DNA of 64,000 bases, taken from positions 42,707 to 106,706 of the forward strand of contig WQXU01000010.1 of NCBI GenBank assembly GCA_009781635.1, given 5' to 3'. Source of the stretch: Treponema sp. (GTDB lineage: Bacteria > Spirochaetota > Spirochaetia > Treponematales > Breznakiellaceae). Shown here in pieces: positions 27,768-37,311 of the stretch. The notes beneath the pieces were generated by a model. It was not told the DNA's origin, searched no databases, and was given only the letters and a program-made list of their open reading frames with translations. How positions within the stretch are numbered: position 1 is the first letter of the stretch; each line of letters opens with the position of its first letter. The position numbers and the translations under genes were made by a program.

Positions 27768-28892
27768 ATGGCACAAGCGCAAAATTCAATTAGCAAAATC
27801 CCGGTTGGAATTCTGGGTGCCACAGGCATGGTTGGGCAGCAGTATATTTCCCTTTTAAATGATCACCCCTGGTTTGAGGTGCGGTTTGCTGCGGCCTCTC
27901 CGCGGAGCGCGGGCAAAAAATATTCCGAAGCTGTCGCTGGCAGGTGGCAGCTAACAAAAACTTATGCTCCGCATGTTGGCGGCATTATGGTAGAAGATGC
28001 AAACGATGTAAGCCGCGCTGCGGAAGCGTTTAAAAAAGGCGAATGTTCATTTGTGTTTTCCGCACTGGAAATGAGTAAAGATGAAACAAAGGCTCTGGAA
28101 GAAAAATATGCCGCGGCAGGAATTCCTGTTATCTCAAATGCTTCAGCTCACCGCTGGACGCCAGATGTGCCGGTTTTAATAGCAGAGGTAAATCCCGGGC
28201 ATACGGATATTATCCCCATGCAGAAAAAAGCGCGCGGCTGGGATCGCGGATTTATTGCCGTAAAACCCAACTGCTCAATTCAAAGTTATATGAAGCCGGT
28301 TCATGCTCTTGCGCAGGCCGGTTATCCGGCGCAGAGGATTGTTGTTGTAACAATGCAGGCAGTTTCCGGGGCAGGTTATCCCGGCGTGCCAAGCCTCGAT
28401 GTAATTGATAATGTTGTTCCGTATATTGGCAGCGGCGAAGAAGAAAAATCTGAAAATGAGCCCTTAAAGATTTTTGGCTCCATAGAAAACGGCGTGTTTA
28501 AAAATGCAGAGTTCCCGAAAATTGCAGCTCACTGCAACAGGGTGCCTGTAACTGACGGACATTCGGCATGCATAACGCTTGAATTTGCGGATAAAAAGCC
28601 GTCACTGGATGAAATAAAAGCTATTTGGGCTGCTTATAAGGGATTGCCGCAGGAAGCGGATTTACCCATGGCGCCCAGGCAGCCGATTATTTACCGCGAG
28701 GAAGAAAACCGTCCCCAGCCGCGTAAGGATCGCGATACGGACAAGGCGATGGCAGTTACTGTCGGACGACTGAGGCCCAGCAATGTTTTTGATATCCGTT
28801 TTTTTGCATTGTCGCATAACACTGTTCGCGGCGCTGCAGGCGGCGGAATATTAAATGCAGAACTGCTTAAGTACAAGGGCTATCTTGGTTAA
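27768..28892 (+). CDS. asd: Aspartate-semialdehyde dehydrogenase
   Basis: VGILGATGMVGQQYISLL, KPNCSIQSYMKPVHAL. Confidence 0.93.
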   Translation: MAQAQNSISKIPVGILGATGMVGQQYISLLNDHPWFEVRFAAASPRSAGKKYSEAVAGRWQLTKTYAPHVGGIMVEDANDVSRAAEAFKKGECSFVFSALEMSKDETKALEEKYAAAGIPVISNASAHRWTPDVPVLIAEVNPGHTDIIPMQKKARGWDRGFIAVKPNCSIQSYMKPVHALAQAGYPAQRIVVVTMQAVSGAGYPGVPSLDVIDNVVPYIGSGEEEKSENEPLKIFGSIENGVFKNAEFPKIAAHCNRVPVTDGHSACITLEFADKKPSLDEIKAIWAAYKGLPQEADLPMAPRQPIIYREEENRPQPRKDRDTDKAMAVTVGRLRPSNVFDIRFFALSHNTVRGAAGGGILNAELLKYKGYLG

Positions 28893-28909
28893 TTAAAATA
28901 ACCATTGGA

Positions 28910-30199
28910 GTGTCAGTGAACAACAAATATTTTCCGTTGGACAGGGCTGCGCTGGATGATCTGGCGCTGCGTTATCCAACGCCGTTTTATATTTATGATG
29001 AGAAGGCAATAATCGAAAATGTACGCCGGATAAAGGCTGCGTTTTCGGTTTTTCCCGCTTACAAAAATTATTTTGCGGTAAAGGCGCTGCCTAACCCGTA
29101 TATTCTCAAAATTCTTGCCGCAGAAGGCTTTGGCGCCGATTGCGCAAGCTATGCGGAATTATTGTTAGCTGAAATGTCAGGCATGAAGGGCGAAGACATC
29201 ATGTTCACTTCCAATGAAACTCCGGCAAAAGAATATGCTGCAGCCATAAATATGGGCGCTGTAATAAATCTTGACGATTTTACGCACATTGAGTTTCTTG
29301 AAAAAACCGCAGGCTTGCCGGAATTAATTTCCATGCGGTATAATCCGGGCCCCCTTAAAGAGGGGAACGCCATAATCGGCAAGCCGGAAGAAGCAAAGTA
29401 CGGTTTTACCCGCGGGCAGTTAATTCAGGGTTACGCTCTTCTCAGGCAGAAGGGTGTAAAGCGTTTTGCGCTTCATACAATGGTTGCAAGTAATGAATTA
29501 TCCGTTCCCTACCATATAGAAACTGCGCGTATGCTTTTTGAACTTGCCGTTGAAATTTCCGGCAAGACAGGAGTACGCCTGGAATTTATTAATCTTGGCG
29601 GCGGAGTGGGGATTCCCTACAAGCCGGATCAGTCTGCGGTGGATTTAAAAGCCCTGGTTGAAGGCATTCAGAATGCATATAACGAAGTGCTTGTACCCGC
29701 AGGACTTTCTCCAATGAATATCCGCACTGAATGGGGCAGGGTGGTGACAGGCCCGTACGGCTGGCTTGTAACGCGGGCAGTTCACAAAAAGGAAATATAC
29801 CGCAGCTATATCGCACTTGATGCATGCATGGCGGATTTTATGCGCCCGGCTTATTACGGAGCATATCATCACATAACGGTTCCCGGCAAGGAAGATGCGC
29901 TTTTAACTGAAACCTACGACATAGTCGGCAGCTTGTGCGAAAATAACGATAAGTTCGCAGTTCAAAGACAACTGCCGAAGATAGAAACTGCTGCCGAAAG
30001 CGGGATTAAAGGCGACTTTGTAGTCATTCATGATGCCGGCGCGCACGGAAGGGCGATGGGCTTTAATTACAACGGAAAGCTCCGGTGCGGCGAACTGCTT
30101 CTGCGCGCAGACGGTTCTGTTATGCAGATCCGCCGTTCAGAGACGGTAGAAGATTATTTTGCTACATTAAATCTTGATGGTGTAAAAGATTTTACCTGA
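28910..30199 (+). CDS. lysA: Diaminopimelate decarboxylase-type PLP enzyme
   Basis: YAVKALPNPYILKILAAEGFGADCASYAEL, FINLGGGVGIPY, GSLCENNDKFA, HDAGAHGRAMGFNYNGKLR. Confidence 0.85.
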   Translation: MSVNNKYFPLDRAALDDLALRYPTPFYIYDEKAIIENVRRIKAAFSVFPAYKNYFAVKALPNPYILKILAAEGFGADCASYAELLLAEMSGMKGEDIMFTSNETPAKEYAAAINMGAVINLDDFTHIEFLEKTAGLPELISMRYNPGPLKEGNAIIGKPEEAKYGFTRGQLIQGYALLRQKGVKRFALHTMVASNELSVPYHIETARMLFELAVEISGKTGVRLEFINLGGGVGIPYKPDQSAVDLKALVEGIQNAYNEVLVPAGLSPMNIRTEWGRVVTGPYGWLVTRAVHKKEIYRSYIALDACMADFMRPAYYGAYHHITVPGKEDALLTETYDIVGSLCENNDKFAVQRQLPKIETAAESGIKGDFVVIHDAGAHGRAMGFNYNGKLRCGELLLRADGSVMQIRRSETVEDYFATLNLDGVKDFT

Positions 30200-30229
30200 A
30201 GAAATATTTAATTATTTTTGGAGGATGCA

Positions 30230-31438
30230 ATGATTGCACGTAACCCATATATCGCCAATTTAAAAGCAGGCTATCTTTTTCCGGAAATCGCAAAGAGGCG
30301 CCGCGAATACGCAGCTTCTAATCCCGGCGCAAAAATTATAAGTCTTGGTGTCGGCAACACAACAGAACCAATTCTGCCCCATACAAACGCAGGCCTTGCA
30401 GAGGGAGCAAGAAAACTTGGTACAGCAGAGGGCTACTCAGGTTATCAGGATGAAGGACTGGCATCGTTAAGAGAAAAAATTTCTTCTGTGTTTTACAGCG
30501 GGAAATTTGCAATAGATGAGATCTTTATTTCTGACGGGGCAAAGTGCGATATAGGAAGACTGCAGCTGTTATTCGGCTCCGGGGTAAAGGCTGCTGTACA
30601 GGATCCTTCATATCCTGTTTATGTTGACGGCTCTGTCATTGCAGGCGCTGCAGGCCCTGTTTCCGCGGAAGGCGCAGGTTATTCAGGCATCACATATCTT
30701 CCCTGTACGGCGCAAAACGGCTTTTTCCCCGATTTGGATTTGATTCCGCAGAATTGCCTTATATATTTCTGTTCACCTAACAATCCTACGGGAGCAGTAG
30801 CAAATCGCGGGCAGCTTTCCGCGCTTGTAGACGCGGCGATTAGCAAGGGCTGTATTATTGTTTTTGATGCAGCATACAGCGAGTTTATCCGGGATCCTGA
30901 GCTGCCAAAATCAATTTACGAAATAGAGAAGGCTGTTCAGTGCTCCATCGAAGTTAACTCGTTCTCCAAACCCGCAGGTTTCACAGGCGTTCGTCTTGGC
31001 TGGTCTGTCATTCCAAAAGCGCTTAAGTACTCGGGCGGCGAAAGCATTAACGCAGACTGGGGCCGCATTATGGGTACAATCTTCAACGGCGCATCCAATA
31101 TAGCGCAGGCCGGCGGACTTGCCGCGTTAGACGACGAGGGATTGAAAGAAATGCGCGAATTGACGGATTTCTATCTGGGCAATGCCAGGTTGATAAGAGA
31201 TGCGCTTCAGAAGCTGGGGCTTAATTGCATCGGCGGCGATAATTCTCCGTATATATGGGCGCATTTCCTGGGCAGAGACAGCTGGGAAGTGTTTTCGGAA
31301 ATTCTTGAAAAATGCCAGATTGTCACAACACCTGGCGCAGGCTTCGGTCCCGCAGGCCAGGGTTTCATCCGTTTTTCGGCATTCGGCCATCGCGCGGATA
31401 TTGAAGAAGCCTGCGTGCGCCTTACATCATCATTATAG
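30230..31438 (+). CDS. dapL: LL-diaminopimelate aminotransferase
   Basis: NPYIANLKAGYLFPEIAKRRREY, YLPCTAQNGFFPDLD, CSPNNPTGAVANRGQL, EVNSFSKPAGFTGVRLGW. Confidence 0.93.
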   Translation: MIARNPYIANLKAGYLFPEIAKRRREYAASNPGAKIISLGVGNTTEPILPHTNAGLAEGARKLGTAEGYSGYQDEGLASLREKISSVFYSGKFAIDEIFISDGAKCDIGRLQLLFGSGVKAAVQDPSYPVYVDGSVIAGAAGPVSAEGAGYSGITYLPCTAQNGFFPDLDLIPQNCLIYFCSPNNPTGAVANRGQLSALVDAAISKGCIIVFDAAYSEFIRDPELPKSIYEIEKAVQCSIEVNSFSKPAGFTGVRLGWSVIPKALKYSGGESINADWGRIMGTIFNGASNIAQAGGLAALDDEGLKEMRELTDFYLGNARLIRDALQKLGLNCIGGDNSPYIWAHFLGRDSWEVFSEILEKCQIVTTPGAGFGPAGQGFIRFSAFGHRADIEEACVRLTSSL

Positions 31439-31552
31439 AAAATAGCGTATACTTGAAAAATATTTCACGCTATTGTAGTATATGGATGCTATTTCCGGTT
31501 TGATTGCCAAATTAGGAAAAATATCAAAAAATTTTAAACAGGGAGATTAAAA

Positions 31553-32422
31553 ATGAGAAAAGCAGTTTTTATAACATTTTTATTGGTATCAGTTTTTGCT
31601 TATGCGCAGGAACCACAGGTGCAGTATAGTGTTAGAGTTCTCAATGGTGAATGGGGCGCTTATGTATCCAATGGAGCAATGGCCGGATCAACAGGAGAAT
31701 CCAGACATTTAGAAGCAATGAGAGTCCGCGTCGTTTCCAACATCCGGGGCAGCATTGAATATGAAGCTCACATTGAAAACAGCGGCTGGATAGGCTGGAA
31801 GGAAGCTGATGTGATAGCAGGTATGCAGAGTCAGAGGATCGAAGCAGTCCGTATGCGGCTTACAGGTGAATTGGCGGAACTTTATGATGTACGATACCGT
31901 ACTCATATGTCAGGGTTTGGCTGGGGCGGATGGTCAGCAAACGGGAATATTTCAGGAACTACCGGTCAGAGACGCCATCTTGAAGCAATTGAAGTTGTGC
32001 TTGTTAACAAACGGCAGCAGGTTAATGAGATTTCCTACGAAGTCTTCATTGCTGAAATTGGCTGGGCCGGATACTCATTTAACGGAGCAATGGCCGGATC
32101 AACAGGGCAAAACAGGCGTTTAGATGCACTAAAAATGCATGTTAATACAACCGCGGGCGGTATACGTTATGATGTTAGCAGTAACGGAAGATGGTTAGGC
32201 TGGAAAGCTAACAATGAACAGATAGGTACAGTAGGACGAAGCATACTTGAAGCTATCCGCGTAGAATTAACAGGAGATTTTGCAAATCAATTTAATGTAC
32301 GCTATCGTGTTCTTACGCAAAACGTGGGCTGGAGCGATTGGGTTATGAATGGCACTGCGGCCGGAACAACCGGACAAAACCGCAGGATTGAAGCAATTGA
32401 AGTAGTACTTGTTCCCAAATAA
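31553..32422 (+). CDS. ChW (clostridial hydrophobic-W) repeat protein, secreted
   Basis: Repeats GW..W..(G)..(A)GTTGQ.RR.EAIEV: GFGWGGWSANGNISGTTGQRRHLEAIEVVL and equivalents; signal peptide. Confidence 0.82.
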   Translation: MRKAVFITFLLVSVFAYAQEPQVQYSVRVLNGEWGAYVSNGAMAGSTGESRHLEAMRVRVVSNIRGSIEYEAHIENSGWIGWKEADVIAGMQSQRIEAVRMRLTGELAELYDVRYRTHMSGFGWGGWSANGNISGTTGQRRHLEAIEVVLVNKRQQVNEISYEVFIAEIGWAGYSFNGAMAGSTGQNRRLDALKMHVNTTAGGIRYDVSSNGRWLGWKANNEQIGTVGRSILEAIRVELTGDFANQFNVRYRVLTQNVGWSDWVMNGTAAGTTGQNRRIEAIEVVLVPK

Positions 32423-32562
32423 GTATTAATATATTCCGGCGGAACATTTGTTTTGCCGGAATATCATATAATGTAAAAAAGTTTTTTCATTGACCTGTAC
32501 AGGATCTCCTCTTATAATACCCCTACCGGCAAGTTTGCCTGAAATCAAATGAGGAGAATGTC

Positions 32563-34650
32563 ATGGAACGCGAAGCAAAGATCGCAGAATTAATTTCACA
32601 AATGACACTGGAAGAAAAAATCTCCCAGTTGCTTTATAAAAGTCCGGCGATTGAACGCCTTGGAATACCTGAATATAACTGGTGGAATGAGTGTTTGCAT
32701 GGAGTGGCAAGAGCCGGTATTGCGACTGTTTTTCCGCAGGCCATTGCGATGGCGGCGGCTTTCGATGACGCTCTTGTAAAAGAGATAGCTGCAGCCATTT
32801 CCGATGAAGCGCGCGCTAAATATAACGAAGCTGTTAAACAGGGTAACCGCGGTCAATACTGGGGGCTTACTTTCTGGACACCCAATATCAATATTTTCCG
32901 CGATCCGCGCTGGGGCCGCGGACAGGAAACATACGGAGAGGATCCCTATCTGACAGCCAGGATCGGCCTTGCCATGGTACAGGGCCTGCAGGGCGAAGAT
33001 CCCGAAAATCTGAAACTTGCCGCATGCGCCAAACATTATGCCGTACATTCAGGCCCGGAAAAGGATCGCCATACATTTAATGCGGTTGTTACAAAAAAGG
33101 ATCTTTGGGAAACCTATCTGCCTGCATTCAAGGCGCTTGTAAACGGCGGTGTAGAAACTGTTATGGGAGCTTATAACCGTACTCTGGACGAGCCTTGCTG
33201 TGCCAGTAATCTTCTTATAAAAGATATTCTGCGCGGAAAATGGAAATTTAAGGGTCATTTTGTTTCCGATTGCTGGGCAATCCGGGATTTCCATGAATAT
33301 CATAAAATTACCCAAACACCGGAAGAATCTGCGGCTCTGGCCCTTAATGCAGGCTGCGATTTAAACTGCGGCTGTACATATCCGTTTTTGACAGTGGCCC
33401 ACAAAAAGGGGCTTGTTACGGAAGACACCATCAATATATCTCTTGCAAGGTTATTACGGACAAGGTTTAAACTGGGGATGTTCGATCCGCCCGGCAAGGG
33501 TAAATACGGCAAATTGAACCGGAAAATTATCAACTGCGAGAAACACCGCAAGCTTGCCCTTAAAGCAGCCCATAAATCGATTGTTCTGCTGAAAAACGAT
33601 AATAATCTGCTTCCCCTCGATTCCAGTCCCAAGAAAATTGTAGTTGTTGGCCCTGCCGCGGCAAACCCTCATACGCTTTTTGGCAACTATTACGGGGTTA
33701 GTTCCCACTTTACCACCATACTTGAAGGGCTGGCCGGGAAGGTCAGCGATAAATTCGGCATTAATCTGGATTACCGCCAGGGCTGCCTGATGTACAGCGA
33801 AAACAGCAAATCGCTTGTTCATTACGGTGAGGCAAATATAACCGATGTTGTCATTGCGGTAATGGGGCTGGACGGCGCAATGGAAGGCGAGGAAGGCGAT
33901 GCGATTGCCTCGGATTCCAACGGCGATAGGGCTTCTATAGAGCTTCCTGCCTGGCAGCTCAAATTTCTGCAGAAAATACGTGAAGCCGGTAAAAAGATAA
34001 TTCTGGTATTAACGGGCGGCAGCGCAATCGCCTTTCCGGAAGATATGGTCGATGCTGTCATTTATGCATGGTATCCGGGCGAATCCGGCGGCAAGGCTGT
34101 AGCGGACATCATTTTCGGCGATGTTAACCCGTCAGGTAAACTTCCTGTTACATTTCCGGCTTCAACAGCCCAGCTTCCCGCTTATGAAGATTATTCCATG
34201 AAAGGGCGAACCTACCGCTATTTGACGGAAAAACCCCTGTATCCCTTCGGTTTTGGGCTTTCTTATACAAGTTTCCGTTTCGATTCCATCGATCTTTCGG
34301 CTCAGTCCATATCCGCCGGCGGCAGGGTAACAGCTTCAGTTACTGTGAGCAATACCGGCAAAATGGACGCCGATGAGGTAGTCCAATTATATATAACAAG
34401 GGATAACCGCAGCGATGACGAACCGCTTTTTTCATTAAAAGGTTTCCGCCGTGTCTTCATAAAAGCCGGTAAAAGCATAAAAGTTGATTTTGAGCTTCAA
34501 TCTTCGGCATTTGAAACGGTAAACGCAGAAGGCGAATACGGCCTTGCAGCCGGCTCTTATACTATTATTGCCGCGGATGCCGCACCGGCGGCGGTTGCTG
34601 TGGAAAAAGGAGCGCCTGCCCCTGTAAAGGCAAAAATAAGTGTGAAATAA
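32563..34650 (+). CDS. GH3 glycoside hydrolase (beta-glucosidase/beta-xylosidase-like)
   Basis: YNWWNECLHGVAR, RDPRWGRGQETYGEDPYLT, FVSDCWAI, YPFGFGLSYTSF, C-terminal fibronectin-III-like domain. Confidence 0.95.
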   Translation: MEREAKIAELISQMTLEEKISQLLYKSPAIERLGIPEYNWWNECLHGVARAGIATVFPQAIAMAAAFDDALVKEIAAAISDEARAKYNEAVKQGNRGQYWGLTFWTPNINIFRDPRWGRGQETYGEDPYLTARIGLAMVQGLQGEDPENLKLAACAKHYAVHSGPEKDRHTFNAVVTKKDLWETYLPAFKALVNGGVETVMGAYNRTLDEPCCASNLLIKDILRGKWKFKGHFVSDCWAIRDFHEYHKITQTPEESAALALNAGCDLNCGCTYPFLTVAHKKGLVTEDTINISLARLLRTRFKLGMFDPPGKGKYGKLNRKIINCEKHRKLALKAAHKSIVLLKNDNNLLPLDSSPKKIVVVGPAAANPHTLFGNYYGVSSHFTTILEGLAGKVSDKFGINLDYRQGCLMYSENSKSLVHYGEANITDVVIAVMGLDGAMEGEEGDAIASDSNGDRASIELPAWQLKFLQKIREAGKKIILVLTGGSAIAFPEDMVDAVIYAWYPGESGGKAVADIIFGDVNPSGKLPVTFPASTAQLPAYEDYSMKGRTYRYLTEKPLYPFGFGLSYTSFRFDSIDLSAQSISAGGRVTASVTVSNTGKMDADEVVQLYITRDNRSDDEPLFSLKGFRRVFIKAGKSIKVDFELQSSAFETVNAEGEYGLAAGSYTIIAADAAPAAVAVEKGAPAPVKAKISVK

Positions 34651-34767
34651 CCATTCATTAAATAAATAAAAAAAGTATTGACCCTTTTATTACAATATGG
34701 TAATATATTGACAATAAATTAAACCCAAAAAAAGGTTGGGGAAAAAATGTATTTTGGAGGAAAAGAG

Positions 34768-36018
34768 ATGAAAAAAGCTTTAGTCATCATTGGCGCGATT
34801 TTTATTCTGTTTAGTGTAGCTGGATGCGCAAGACAAGATGGGCTGGTAGTATGGTCATTCACCGATGAATTGGAAAACATGATCAATAATTACTATCGGA
34901 TAGCATTCCCGGATGTTAAGATTAACTATTCCTTAACACCCTCGGACAATTTTGAAACCAGATTGGATCCGGTATTGGCAACAGGCCGCGGAGCACCGGA
35001 TATTTTTGCTTTAGAATCTGCTTTCGTACGCAAATATATCGAATCAGGTCAGCTTTTAGACCTTACCGATATTTTTGACAAACACAGAGGCAGACTTCTT
35101 CAGTACACCGTTGATATTGGAACATATAACGGCAGAGTATACGGAATGTCATGGCAGGCATGCCCGGGCGCGATGTTCTATCGCCGCAGCTTCGCACAGA
35201 AGTATCTCGGTTCAGATGATCCTGCAGTAGTACAGACCTATTTTACAGATCTTAACAAATTCCTTGAAACAGCCGAACTGCTCAAAACCGTATCAAACGG
35301 TTCCTGCGTAGTAGTATCAAGCCGCGGCGATCTTTATAACGTATTCCTCGGCTCACGCGCAACACCCTGGGTTGTAAACGGAAGATTAAACATAGATCCT
35401 AACATGGAAATGTACATGGACATCAGCAAAACCATTCATGACAACCTCTTTGATGCACGCGTTGGTCAGTGGTCAGAAGGCTGGTTTGCAGGCATGAACG
35501 ATAATCTCAGAGATGAAAACGGCAATTCACTTGAAGCTTTCTCATACTTCCTTCCCACATGGGGCCTCCACTATGTTCTCAAGGGCAATGCTCCTGACAC
35601 AGCCGGTGACTGGGCAATGATCCCCGGTCCTGCAGCTTATCGCTGGGGCGGCACATGGGTAGGCGCTTACAGAAATACAAAGAATGCTGCACAGGCGAAA
35701 CAAATGATCGAATGGCTCACAACAAGCGAAGATTTCCTTGAAGCATGGGCAAGAGATACAGGCGACGTAGTCAGCAGCCTCGCAGTTATGAATAGAATTA
35801 AAGACAACTTCAGCGAGCCCTTCCTTGGCGGACAGAATCATTACTCAGCATTTGTCGAAATGGCAATGAGTGTAGACGGAAGTTTAACACAGGGAACAGA
35901 CCAGGCTATTGAAGGTATCTTCCAGGAAGCTACCACAGCTTTTGTAATGGGCGAGAAAACCAAAGCCCAGGCTCTTGCAGATTTCAGAGCTCAGGTTCAA
36001 AGCACACTCGGACTCTAA
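34768..36018 (+). CDS. Sugar ABC transporter substrate-binding lipoprotein
   Basis: Lipobox-like VAGC; VVWSFTDELENMINNYY...RGAPDIFALESAF; start at 34768 with ggagg upstream. Confidence 0.88.
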   Translation: MKKALVIIGAIFILFSVAGCARQDGLVVWSFTDELENMINNYYRIAFPDVKINYSLTPSDNFETRLDPVLATGRGAPDIFALESAFVRKYIESGQLLDLTDIFDKHRGRLLQYTVDIGTYNGRVYGMSWQACPGAMFYRRSFAQKYLGSDDPAVVQTYFTDLNKFLETAELLKTVSNGSCVVVSSRGDLYNVFLGSRATPWVVNGRLNIDPNMEMYMDISKTIHDNLFDARVGQWSEGWFAGMNDNLRDENGNSLEAFSYFLPTWGLHYVLKGNAPDTAGDWAMIPGPAAYRWGGTWVGAYRNTKNAAQAKQMIEWLTTSEDFLEAWARDTGDVVSSLAVMNRIKDNFSEPFLGGQNHYSAFVEMAMSVDGSLTQGTDQAIEGIFQEATTAFVMGEKTKAQALADFRAQVQSTLGL

Positions 36019-36054
36019 TCAACAGAGGTTGATTATCTGAACAAACAAATTTGG

Positions 36055-36088
36055 CCCAGCATCTAAATACTAGGTGCTGGGTTTTTTT
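36055..36088 (+). terminator. Intrinsic terminator/attenuator between binding protein and permease
   Basis: cccagcatct-aaatact-aggtgctggg-ttttttt. Confidence 0.85.
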
Positions 36089-36099
36089 CAGGAGGACCT

Positions 36100-37311
36100 A
36101 TGCAAAAGAGCGACAATGAAGTCGAAACGAATGCAGATCTTTTGCAGGAAAGCCCGCAAGGGGCTGATCAGACTAATCAGTTTGATCAATCTGATCAATT
36201 AGATCAATCTGATCAGGCAGCATTAAAAAAAGTTAAAATAAAAAAAGTCATTGGCCATGAGGCAAGAACGAACCGCTATGGTTATTTATTTGTTTTGCCT
36301 TTTCTAATTGTTTTTTCTATTTTTAATCTTTGGCCTACCCTTTATACATTCATGCTCGGATTTACCAATTTACGCGGTTTAACATCTGAATTTGAATTTG
36401 TCTCTGTCTGTTCGCTTTGTGAAGGCGCCGGTTCCAGAGTTGTATGGGGATGGGATTTTCCGTTGAGATGTCATGAATGTAATTCAACCGGCAAGATAGT
36501 GCATTTTTTTGCTAATTATAATCGATTAATTAATGATACATTTTTTTGGGGCGCTCTTGGAAATACATTTATTATTTGGGGTTTAAACTTTATACCTCAG
36601 TTGGGAATAGCTTTAGTTCTTGCAATCTGGCTTTCAGATTCAAGATTAAATTTAACAGGTAAGGGTTTATTCAGAGCTGTTATTTATATGCCGAACCTTC
36701 TTACCGCAGCGTCTGTAGCTTTGCTTTTCCGCAGTATTTTTGGTTTTAATGGCCACGTTAACGCGCCTGCAAATCAGTTTCTGCGTATTCTGGGCATTTA
36801 TTACAACAACGAGATACAGGGAATCGCTCAGGACGCATTTAATTTCTTTCGCAGTGTTCCGTTCTCACGAAGCCTTGTAGCGTTTATTCAATGGTGGATG
36901 TGGTACGGTCATACATTAATTATGCTGATGGCAGGTATTACAAGTATTCCCGTTTCATTATATGAATCAGCCACAGTAGACGGCGCAAGCAGCCGCCAGA
37001 CAGCATGGTATATTACATTGCCGCTTTTGCGCCCTATGATGCTTTACATTCTTGTTACTTCGATGATTGGCGGTATGCAGATGTTTGATATTCCATTCCT
37101 GCTTACCGGTATGCGGGGAGAGCCCGCTTTCAGTATAAGAACAACAGTTGTTTATCAGTTCAATGTATCGTTTATGGGACGCAGCGATTATGCGTACGGC
37201 GCTGCTGTTTCTCTGGGAATATTTATGGTCACCATTGTTCTTGCCCTGCTGATATTCTTCTTCCTGCAGGATCGCAGTGAGCTTAAAAAGAATAAAGGAG
37301 GTAAGGCATGA
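36100..37311 (+). CDS. Sugar ABC transporter permease (MalF-like) with CxxC...CxxC insertion in first periplasmic loop
   Basis: FLIVFSIFNLWPTLYTFMLGF; EAA-loop YESATVDGASSRQTAWYITLPLLRPMM; insertion VCSLCEGAGSRVVWGWDFPLRCHECNSTGKIV. Confidence 0.92.
   Translation: MQKSDNEVETNADLLQESPQGADQTNQFDQSDQLDQSDQAALKKVKIKKVIGHEARTNRYGYLFVLPFLIVFSIFNLWPTLYTFMLGFTNLRGLTSEFEFVSVCSLCEGAGSRVVWGWDFPLRCHECNSTGKIVHFFANYNRLINDTFFWGALGNTFIIWGLNFIPQLGIALVLAIWLSDSRLNLTGKGLFRAVIYMPNLLTAASVALLFRSIFGFNGHVNAPANQFLRILGIYYNNEIQGIAQDAFNFFRSVPFSRSLVAFIQWWMWYGHTLIMLMAGITSIPVSLYESATVDGASSRQTAWYITLPLLRPMMLYILVTSMIGGMQMFDIPFLLTGMRGEPAFSIRTTVVYQFNVSFMGRSDYAYGAAVSLGIFMVTIVLALLIFFFLQDRSELKKNKGGKA

Noticed and set aside
36150-36220. 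tgatcaatc-type short repeats at the start of the MalF-like permease as a regulatory array
   Set aside because: They lie in-frame inside the coding region (QTNQFDQSDQLDQSDQ) and look like a low-complexity N-terminal extension.
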